Of a stretch of 7,195 bases of DNA, positions 1-6,552 are shown in pieces. The translations under genes and the position numbers were made by a program. The notes below the pieces were generated by a model that made no database searches, was not told the DNA's origin, and saw nothing but the letters and a program-made list of their open reading frames with translations. Each line of letters starts with the position of its first letter. Position 1 is the stretch's first letter. Origin of the DNA: Helicobacteraceae bacterium UBA6016 (GTDB taxonomy: Bacteria; Campylobacterota; Campylobacteria; Campylobacterales; UBA6016); the NCBI GenBank assembly GCA_002428055.1, contig DIZY01000085.1, positions 412 to 7,606 on the forward strand, in the 5' to 3' direction.

Positions 1-3000
1 CAAAATAGTCTTTGATTCAGCTCTGGATGTAAGTTTATTTTCTCCATTAGAGTATCGACAAGCCAACCCTCTTTCCCGACAATGACTAGATTTATATCTA
101 TACCGTCTTGCCATAATAATTCAAAGGCTTCCAATGTTTGCTTGTGCCCTTTTCTTGGTTCTATAGTCCCTACCATCAAAAAACTAGTTTTTGCTTTCAA
201 CAGCATATGCAAATCTTCTGATTCGTCGGGAAGTTTTCTGCTCGGACTACTATTTTCAATATCTGAGCCTAGATGAAACCAGCTGATAATTAATTCGCTG
301 TTTTGATTTGGTTTATTTTCTTCTATCCATTTAGTTACATCATCCGCAACAGACTTAGATATGCATAATATGCCGTCAGATACCTTAACGACTGTATTGA
401 GCCATTTTGTATGAATTTCATCGGCTCTCTCTATGAAACAGTTTGGATGCAATATTGGTAGGATATCGTACACTACAAAATAAATATGAACACCTCTGTT
501 TCTCCAATCAACAAATAGTTGTTCATTCTTTGTTGTGCCGCTAGAGAAAAAATCTAGTCCAAAAAAAATGTCACCGTCATGGACATTGACAATATCGTCT
601 CCCTCTATATGTGGCATATCTATTAGATTGAAGCTATATTCTCTAGCAAACATATAGCAACCCCCAATATCATAAACAGGTTCAACTCTGTAGCCTGTCG
701 GTTGAGTTTGCATCAGTTGCAGTAAGATGGAGCGTACTACTCTTTGTATTCCGGTTTTTAAATCACCATGGACAATGGCTGAAATATCTACAAGAAGTCT
801 TTTTTGTTTTGTTTGTAAATTATTTTTATATATAGATTTAGCGCAAAGCATAATGTCTGTGTGCTGTGGTATTGTCTCGACATTATTAGCGGCAATAGAT
901 TTGAGTAGCCGAGTGTCTATGCTATAGTCACTACGGCTATAGAAATTTTCTATAGCACAATAATAAGCCTTTGAGACCACATCGGATGAGTGATATAAAT
1001 TTATGAATCTTTCCGCATTAAAAGCAAGGTTGTTTCTTAAAACCTGGTCGTTATATATATTTTTAAGTTGGATACTAAGACTATTTGTTTCAAAGTTATC
1101 CTCAAGTTTTATTAAGCTGCCATCGTCCGGCAATTCAGACATTGTTGCATGTGAATTTACGATAAGTGGTATTTTTGCAGATAAACAATCAAATACGCTA
1201 GCGGATGTTTCTCCTCTTGAGTCGGTTCTTAATTGTACGGCGACATCAGCAACTGCCAAATAGTCGGTATATGTTTGAGTATCAACATAGTCTGTGATAA
1301 AAATACGATCTTTTTGTCCTGATTCGGCAATTTTTGCATTTAGCTTCTTGCCATATTCTCCAAGATTTTGTTTACCGACAAAAATAAGATATGCTTTTTT
1401 ATTGAATGCAATATCCAGTCTCAACCATGCATCTAATAAAACAGTATTTAATTTTGTGGCTCCTATCATCCCAAAGCTGCATACCACAAAGGCATCATCT
1501 GGAATGCCTAATCTTTGTCTTGCGTTGACCTTATCAAGCCTTAATGCATCTTTTAAAAAAGGCACTTTGCAGAAATGCTCGCTAGTAAGCCCATACCAAT
1601 CGTGAGCTTTTTGTATTGAATAATCAGAGTGTGTTATTACGCCGACAGCGTTTGATAGTACGCTGTAGTTACAAGGATAGTGTTGTTTTGCATATTCTCT
1701 ACCGATATTTTTATCATCAAGCAAAGCTTTAAAGCCGTGCGAGTGGTATAGCTCTTTTGATAACGCATATTTCATACCGGCTGTTTCCATCCAGTTTAGA
1801 GCCCCACTGAGAAAAAAATCATGCAACATTACAATGCCCGGATGCTCTTCAATGAGTGAAAACATATGCAAGTGATAATGCGAGTTTCCAAAGTGGTATA
1901 ATATTCTGTCATAAGCGAATGAGTTTTTGGCGAACCAATCCACGCTTCTAATTGGCAAATTCTCTAAAATCCACCCGTTGGTCACTATATTTTGGTCTAC
2001 AATTACATCAATATCGTAGTATGTTGTAAGTAACGGCAATAGCTCTGCGCTATAGTCCGCTATCCCGGATTCTAGCGGCGGCAACGGTGACACAAAAGCA
2101 AGTCTTGGTTTACTGTTCGTTGAAGTTTTTAATGTTGATGTTGGTTTTTGCTTATAGTTGTTTTCAAATCCACTTATCGCCTTTTTTGCGCTAGTATCCC
2201 ATGAGAATTTTTTTGCTTGCTCAAGGCTATGTTTTTTTAACTCCAACAAAAAATTGTCATCTGTTAAAACTTCAGTGATCTTTTGGGCAATAGACTCCGG
2301 CTTAAATGGATCAAACAGGGCGTCGCTCCTGCCTACAACCTCCGGTATACTCGTCAAATTTGAGCCTATAGCGGCTGCCCCGCACCCCATGGCCTCAAGA
2401 AGCGGCAAGCCAAATCCCTCATGCGTTGACGGAAAAACAAAAAGATCGCAAGTATTATAAAAAGATAAAAGATCCTCATTGCTAACATATCCAGTCAAGA
2501 TAATGCTATTTTGAATACCAAGTTTGCTTGCCAAGTTTTTGATTGCGTGCTTATGGCTCTCTGGACCTCTGCCGGCTATTACAAGCTGATAATTTGTCTG
2601 AAAAAAATTAGGCAAAAGCGTAAATGCCTGCAAAAGATTTTCAAAGTTTTTTCTACTATCAAAACCGCCAGGAACATATAAAATAAATTTCTTTTTTATG
2701 CCGTATTTCTCTTTTAATTTTGTCACTTCATCGTTTGAAAGTATAGTTGGCGTAAAAAAGTCATCTATTGCCGCTGAGATATTAAGTATTTTATCCGCAT
2801 CAATTTGCAAATGCTCTATTGCCTCTTTTTTGCTAGATTCTGAGATTGCAAGTAGCATGTCAGATTTTTTCAAATATTCTATTTTTTCAAAATACCACGC
2901 CTTGGTAGCTTTGTCTTGAAGATAGTTTTCTTGATTTAATAATGGTATGAGGTCGTAAAGGGTTGTTGCCGTAAATTGATTTTCGTTAAAAACTGATACA

Positions 3001-3365
3001 GAACTTACAACATCGTCCGCCCATCCCTCAAACAAGCTAGAGATATGCATAACATCGGGCTTTAGTTTTAACAATGCGGCTTCTCTTATTTTCTCTGCGG
3101 CCGTTATGCGCCATCTATTTGATGCACTCTGTGCGCTAACCGGAGTCGGGATATCAAAAAGATGTATATTTTTCTCAGGAAGCAGACCCTCGAAGGCTTT
3201 TTTTATAGGCTCCACGCTATCTATAAAAGAACCGTTTAGTGCTATTAATAGTTCATGATTTTTTGCTTGTCTTGCCATTGCAAGAGCTAGGGACAGCGAA
3301 TATCTTCCTATTCCTCTAAAGCGGCTTTCGGATTGGGCGCCTTGCAAATCAATCAAAATTCGCAT
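1..3365 (-). CDS. Large three-module GT4-type glycosyltransferase (3' end outside window)
   Basis: The frame is open for 1121 residues from ATG 3365-3363 to the window edge, with no frameshift seen. Module 1 (about 1-400) begins MRILIDLQGAQ and RGIGRYS. It carries FDSRKN (R238, K239) and a classic GT4 EX7E motif, EGFGLPLLE (E316 to E324). Module 2 (about 419-810) begins KPRLAFVSPLPPLESGIADY, has LHDFFLSG, GATK (K638) and SRGETSASVFD, where E719 is followed by Asp726 rather than Glu at the EX7E spacing. Module 3 starts at about 856 with RLLVDISAIV and TGIQRVVR. It reaches GTIEPRKGHKQ (about 1067-1077) and is cut before its expected EX7E region. All three look like GT-B fold retaining transferases. 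Multi-module enzymes of this sort (e.g. WbdA of E. coli O8/O9a) polymerise the O-chain repeat, each module making a different linkage. I infer the same role from the adjacent Wzm/Wzt and methyltransferase. The donor sugar cannot be assigned; mannose or rhamnose would be usual for such systems. The start is supported by a good ribosome-binding site. Confidence 0.93.
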   Translation of the reverse strand, partial: MRILIDLQGAQSESRFRGIGRYSLSLALAMARQAKNHELLIALNGSFIDSVEPIKKAFEGLLPEKNIHLFDIPTPVSAQSASNRWRITAAEKIREAALLKLKPDVMHISSLFEGWADDVVSSVSVFNENQFTATTLYDLIPLLNQENYLQDKATKAWYFEKIEYLKKSDMLLAISESSKKEAIEHLQIDADKILNISAAIDDFFTPTILSNDEVTKLKEKYGIKKKFILYVPGGFDSRKNFENLLQAFTLLPNFFQTNYQLVIAGRGPESHKHAIKNLASKLGIQNSIILTGYVSNEDLLSFYNTCDLFVFPSTHEGFGLPLLEAMGCGAAAIGSNLTSIPEVVGRSDALFDPFKPESIAQKITEVLTDDNFLLELKKHSLEQAKKFSWDTSAKKAISGFENNYKQKPTSTLKTSTNSKPRLAFVSPLPPLESGIADYSAELLPLLTTYYDIDVIVDQNIVTNGWILENLPIRSVDWFAKNSFAYDRILYHFGNSHYHLHMFSLIEEHPGIVMLHDFFLSGALNWMETAGMKYALSKELYHSHGFKALLDDKNIGREYAKQHYPCNYSVLSNAVGVITHSDYSIQKAHDWYGLTSEHFCKVPFLKDALRLDKVNARQRLGIPDDAFVVCSFGMIGATKLNTVLLDAWLRLDIAFNKKAYLIFVGKQNLGEYGKKLNAKIAESGQKDRIFITDYVDTQTYTDYLAVADVAVQLRTDSRGETSASVFDCLSAKIPLIVNSHATMSELPDDGSLIKLEDNFETNSLSIQLKNIYNDQVLRNNLAFNAERFINLYHSSDVVSKAYYCAIENFYSRSDYSIDTRLLKSIAANNVETIPQHTDIMLCAKSIYKNNLQTKQKRLLVDISAIVHGDLKTGIQRVVRSILLQLMQTQPTGYRVEPVYDIGGCYMFAREYSFNLIDMPHIEGDDIVNVHDGDIFFGLDFFSSGTTKNEQLFVDWRNRGVHIYFVVYDILPILHPNCFIERADEIHTKWLNTVVKVSDGILCISKSVADDVTKWIEENKPNQNSELIISWFHLGSDIENSSPSRKLPDESEDLHMLLKAKTSFLMVGTIEPRKGHKQTLEAFELLWQDGIDINLVIVGKEGWLVDTLMEKINLHPELNQRLF

Positions 3366-3366
3366 T

Positions 3367-4512
3367 TTATTCCTTAGTTTTTTGTGTCAAAATCTTCTCA
3401 AGTCTATTTTTTATTTTGATTTCATCTTTAGATAAACGGACTATTTTTTTGGTTGTTTCCATTGGTGTATTTTGCCCATCAAGCTTTAGTCTTCTATAGA
3501 GAGCCCTTGCCCTTTCTTCTACAAATGGAATATTTGAGACTATTTTTTTTATAAATAACTTCAGCTGTTTATTATTTAATAGTTGAATAATTCTGTTTTT
3601 TATTTCGTGCTTTAAAAAGCCAAGCCCGCCGTTTTTTAGTTTTCTTGCTACTTTTGTTGCAAAACGCAAAGGAGCTGTTATCTTCCAAGCCCTGCTTGTA
3701 AGTATGGATTGTAAAATCAAATGCGCCTCGTGGGCGCTAGTCTTCGCTTCGTGTATCTCTACTGCCGCCTCTCTCCTAATTGTTTCAGCTAGCTCAAGCG
3801 CATCGCTTACTTTTTGTTCAAGCTCAAATACCGTATTTAAAACAAAATCGTCAAATACATTTGGCGGCAGGTCAAAGTTCTTTTTTAGTTCAGAGTGTTC
3901 ATTTGATACATAAAATCTGTTTAATCCATCAAAGTAAACAAAAACATATCCAGCCTCCAAAATCATAGGCTCCCACTTTGCAAAACTAACAATTTGGCTA
4001 TTTGGCTGTGTTGCTTCCACTACGATTATCCAAGGGCGAAATTTGTCAAATTTCATACCTTTAAATACTAGCTCTTCCGCACCCTCAACATCTACCTTCA
4101 AAAAATGGATTTCAGAATTTACATATTGCTCGCAAATATCGATAAGGCGCTTTACATCTACCGCCCTTTCCTTTACATCTATGCCATCCTTTTTATGCCT
4201 TTCGGCGACTATTTTATCCAGAGTAGACCAGCCACTTACCGCTACATCATAAAAAATCAGTTCGCCGTTTACTTCTCCAACGGCTATGTTGAGGTTTGTG
4301 TCTCTGGCTCTAACTGCGCACAATCTTTCGTATGCCTTTAAGGACGGATCTATATTGATTCCGCTCCACCCTGAATCATAAAAAGCTCTAGTCACAGAGT
4401 CTATCGTCGGGTCGTTTGCACCCACATCTATATAAAAGCCCTTTTGCACATTTTTTAATGTGCGATATAGCATTACATCTTCAAAATTTTGCGAATATGA
4501 TACGAACCTCAT
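3367..4512 (-). CDS. FkbM-family SAM-dependent methyltransferase with coiled coil and amphipathic tail
   Basis: The 381-residue protein has an FkbM-type methyltransferase domain (about 1-225) and a C-terminal extension. The N-terminus MRFVSYSQNFEDVMLYR is family-typical and supports this start. The SAM-binding motif is YIDVGAND (27-34), and the FkbM hallmark KVDVEGAE is at 139-146. FkbM enzymes make O-methyl groups, often on sugars. A charged, Ala/Glu-rich probable coiled coil follows (about 228-272). Next come SRAWKITAPLR (273-283), a motif seen at the ends of many O-antigen enzymes, and a Lys/Arg-rich amphipathic region (about 284-343). The last is well suited to binding the inner-membrane surface. 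Given the Wzt with a glycan-binding domain upstream and the polymerase downstream, I infer that it methylates the chain end and stops elongation, as WbdD does in E. coli. No kinase domain is present, unlike WbdD of O9a. Alternatively it could methylate internal residues or a nucleotide sugar. The end of the gene carries the ribosome-binding site of the next gene. Confidence 0.9.
   Translation of the reverse strand: MRFVSYSQNFEDVMLYRTLKNVQKGFYIDVGANDPTIDSVTRAFYDSGWSGINIDPSLKAYERLCAVRARDTNLNIAVGEVNGELIFYDVAVSGWSTLDKIVAERHKKDGIDVKERAVDVKRLIDICEQYVNSEIHFLKVDVEGAEELVFKGMKFDKFRPWIIVVEATQPNSQIVSFAKWEPMILEAGYVFVYFDGLNRFYVSNEHSELKKNFDLPPNVFDDFVLNTVFELEQKVSDALELAETIRREAAVEIHEAKTSAHEAHLILQSILTSRAWKITAPLRFATKVARKLKNGGLGFLKHEIKNRIIQLLNNKQLKLFIKKIVSNIPFVEERARALYRRLKLDGQNTPMETTKKIVRLSKDEIKIKNRLEKILTQKTKE
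3371..3376 (-). promoter_or_regulatory. Ribosome-binding site of the large glycosyltransferase gene
   Basis: The minus strand reads TAAGGA, then ATAAA, then the ATG at 3365-3363: a good Shine-Dalgarno core (AAGGA) with 5-base spacing. It lies inside the last codons of the methyltransferase gene (Lys-Glu-stop). It is the only junction in this operon with an obvious Shine-Dalgarno sequence, and it supports the chosen start. Confidence 0.75.
3697..3831 (-). other. Region encoding probable coiled coil of the FkbM protein (residues 228-272)
   Basis: The encoded segment starts VFELEQKVSDALELAETI and continues as an uninterrupted run of Ala, Glu, Lys, Leu and Ile without Pro or Gly, up to the SRAWKITAPLR motif. 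Hydrophobic residues recur at roughly 3-4 residue spacing. At about 45 residues the helix would be near 6-7 nm long. It sits between the catalytic domain and the membrane-binding tail, in the order seen in WbdD. The coiled-coil call is by eye. Confidence 0.55.
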
Positions 4513-5732
4513 AATCTTGTCACGCTACAGGCAGAATCAATCCATGCGCAACCTACAAAATGTTCTTTGTTTATATTTATAACAGAAAATACCAACGCCA
4601 AATCCTTCCATTCATAGTTATTTTCAAGATGGGTATCACTACTAACGAGAGCTGTTGCTATAGAATATGTGCCAACCCCAAGATTTGCCTCAAAGAAAAA
4701 ACTATAAGCAAGCTCGTCGCCTTTCGATAAATCGTATTGCGGTTTATTCTTTATAAATGTATTTGTGCCGTATATTGGTTGTCCAAGTCTATCTTTAATC
4801 ATATAGCCCAATACAAGACAAGGTATAGGCTGATATATCTTGACTTTTATTTGCAGATTTACCTTATCGCCTACGCCTATTATTTCGACATTTTTACCGT
4901 TGCCATCCAGTAGCGTTATTTCCGACACTCTAGCCTCGCCGGTGCCGGATGTAGTTTTGATCTTTCCGTCCTCTCCGACTTCTTGCAAAATGCTATTATT
5001 TTCCCGTTCAGCTATCAGCGCATTATAAAAATCCATCACCTCTTCCGGCGCTCCCTCTTTGGCTACGCCCCCGCCATCTATCAAAATGGCGCGGTCGCAT
5101 ATACTCTGTATGACCTGCTTATCATGCGAAACTATTAGCAGTGTTGTCCCAAGCTCTCTAAACTCTCTAATGCGGCTAAAGCTTTTGTGCTGAAAATAAA
5201 CATCCCCTACCGAAAGAGCCTCGTCAATTATAAGGGTATCTGGACGAATAGCCGTGGCAACGCTAAAAGCAAGCCTAACCTGCATCCCGCTTGAATAAAC
5301 CCTGACCGGCTGATCTATATACTCACCAATCTCTGCAAAAGCTTCGATATGCGGCATTAAGCTTCTTATCTCTTCCAAGCTTAACCCTAAAAGCTGCCCA
5401 GACATAATCACATTTTGTCTTCCTGTGAAATCAGGATGAAATCCCATGCCAAGCTCAAGTAACGCAGCCACTCTACCGCTAATATCAATGCTACCGCATG
5501 TTGGATGAGAGGTTCCGGTTATTAGCTTCAAAAGCGTGCTCTTACCTGCTCCGTTAATACCGATGATACCTACCGCTTCACCCTTTTTAACATTAAAGTT
5601 AATATCTTTTAATACCCAGTGTAGCTTATGCCTTTTCCCGAGAAATGGAAGCACCCATTCTGCAAGTTGCTGCCATTTATTCGCATATTGCCTGTATGCT
5701 TTTCCAAGTCCGATTACGCTTATATTTCCCAT
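4509..5732 (-). CDS. wzt: O-antigen ABC transporter, ATPase Wzt with C-terminal glycan-binding domain
   Basis: This 407-residue protein is the ATPase partner of Wzm. The N-terminal nucleotide-binding domain (about 1-240) shows Walker A GINGAGKST (58-66), signature YSSGMQ (146-151), Walker B TLIIDE (166-171), D-loop SVGD (174-177) and H-loop His203. The stretch LLELGMGFHPDFTGRQNV (91-108) is typical of polysaccharide-exporting ATPases. A linker (about 241-265) leads to a beta-rich Wzt_C-like domain (about 267-400) containing YGTNT (321-325). In E. coli O8/O9a this domain recognises the modified non-reducing end of the finished chain and so licenses export. Its presence, rather than a short KpsT-type ATPase, implies that this system needs a recognised terminal structure. 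The methyltransferase encoded next is the obvious candidate to make it. The start ATG abuts the wzm stop with no spacer, and the stop TGA overlaps the next ATG by 4 bases (ATGA). The sugar specificity of the C-terminal domain cannot be read from sequence. Confidence 0.95.
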   Translation of the reverse strand: MGNISVIGLGKAYRQYANKWQQLAEWVLPFLGKRHKLHWVLKDINFNVKKGEAVGIIGINGAGKSTLLKLITGTSHPTCGSIDISGRVAALLELGMGFHPDFTGRQNVIMSGQLLGLSLEEIRSLMPHIEAFAEIGEYIDQPVRVYSSGMQVRLAFSVATAIRPDTLIIDEALSVGDVYFQHKSFSRIREFRELGTTLLIVSHDKQVIQSICDRAILIDGGGVAKEGAPEEVMDFYNALIAERENNSILQEVGEDGKIKTTSGTGEARVSEITLLDGNGKNVEIIGVGDKVNLQIKVKIYQPIPCLVLGYMIKDRLGQPIYGTNTFIKNKPQYDLSKGDELAYSFFFEANLGVGTYSIATALVSSDTHLENNYEWKDLALVFSVININKEHFVGCAWIDSACSVTRL

Positions 5733-6551
5733 TTATATTTCATCTACCATTTCCGGAGATTTGGAGCGAAATAAGTATAATCCGACCCCTAAAAACAATA
5801 AAGCCATTATTGTGGTATATGCTAAACTATCAATTTGCGGCGCTTTCCCAAAAACAAGTATGTTGTGGTAAGCCTCTATGATGCTTGACATAGGGTTTAA
5901 ATCCAGTAAAAATTGTGCCTTTTGTGGGACAATCTCTCTTGGGTAGACAATTGGAGTAAGCCAAAACCAAAACTGCATAAAAATCCCAAAAAACTGACCT
6001 ACATCTCTAAAAAAGACATTTAGTACGCCTAGAGTCATGCCGATTCCAAGTGAAAGCAAGGTTTGCAAAATCAAAATTGGCACGATGTATAAAATAACAA
6101 ACCCTGGAAAATTGCCGCTAATTATCAAAAATACCGTAAATATGCCGAATATAATTAGAAAATTAGTCGTTGCAACGAGCAAGACGATAGTCGGCAAGCA
6201 TATTTTTGGAAAACTAAGCTTTTTAAGAAGGTTCGCATTGTCTAAAAAGATATTCTGGCTTCTTAGTATGACTTCGGAAAAAAATCCCCATGCCAAAATG
6301 CCAGAGCATATGTATATACCGTAAGAGAACTCTCCGCTAATGCCAGGTAGTTTCGCTTTCATAACCTCTGAAAAAATAACCGTATATACAACTACCATAG
6401 CTAGAGGGTTTGCGATAACCCAAACAACTCCGAGAAGCGAGTTTTGATATTTTGCCTGAAACTCTCTTTTTACACTCCCGAGCACAAACCCCCTATATGC
6501 TTTTAGGGAGCCAAAAATAGAAAAAAAATAGCCTAATAATAGTTTTAACAT
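5733..6551 (-). CDS. wzm: O-antigen ABC transporter, permease subunit Wzm
   Basis: This is the membrane subunit of an ABC-2 type polysaccharide exporter (Wzm/TagG/KpsM family). It forms the inner-membrane channel through which lipid-linked O-polysaccharide is moved to the periplasm. The 272-residue product has the family's usual length. An N-terminal amphipathic region (about 1-35) is followed by roughly six hydrophobic segments near 39-60, 78-95, 119-145, 150-178, 186-203 and 245-262. Family-like features are SLLGVVWVIANPLAMVVVYT near residue 38, FRDVGQF (181-187), and WLTPIVYP before the last periplasmic loop. I chose the ATG at 6551-6549, one base after the upstream stop. A TTG at 6578 would add nine residues and overlap the upstream gene, but the family normally begins close to this ATG. 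No clear Shine-Dalgarno sequence precedes it, which suggests translational coupling. The stop TAA directly abuts the wzt ATG. Confidence 0.95.
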   Translation of the reverse strand: MLKLLLGYFFSIFGSLKAYRGFVLGSVKREFQAKYQNSLLGVVWVIANPLAMVVVYTVIFSEVMKAKLPGISGEFSYGIYICSGILAWGFFSEVILRSQNIFLDNANLLKKLSFPKICLPTIVLLVATTNFLIIFGIFTVFLIISGNFPGFVILYIVPILILQTLLSLGIGMTLGVLNVFFRDVGQFFGIFMQFWFWLTPIVYPREIVPQKAQFLLDLNPMSSIIEAYHNILVFGKAPQIDSLAYTTIMALLFLGVGLYLFRSKSPEMVDEI

Positions 6552-6552
6552 C

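Noticed and set aside
3543..3550. Eight-base A/T homopolymer runs (also at 561-568, 6521-6528 and 6977-6984) as phase-variation switches.
   Set aside because: Runs of this length are expected by chance in AT-rich DNA encoding Lys-Lys or Phe-Phe. No poly-G/C tract typical of Campylobacter phase variation is present, and all reading frames are intact.
82..6324. Many short plus-strand open frames (62-111 residues).
   Set aside because: All lie opposite well-supported minus-strand genes. Their products are low-complexity Ser/Phe/Leu-rich sequences with no recognisable motifs.
6491..6508. Short inverted repeat (CCCTA/TAGGG) near the start of wzm.
   Set aside because: It is a five-base stem inside coding sequence with no following U-run, not convincing as a terminator or attenuator.
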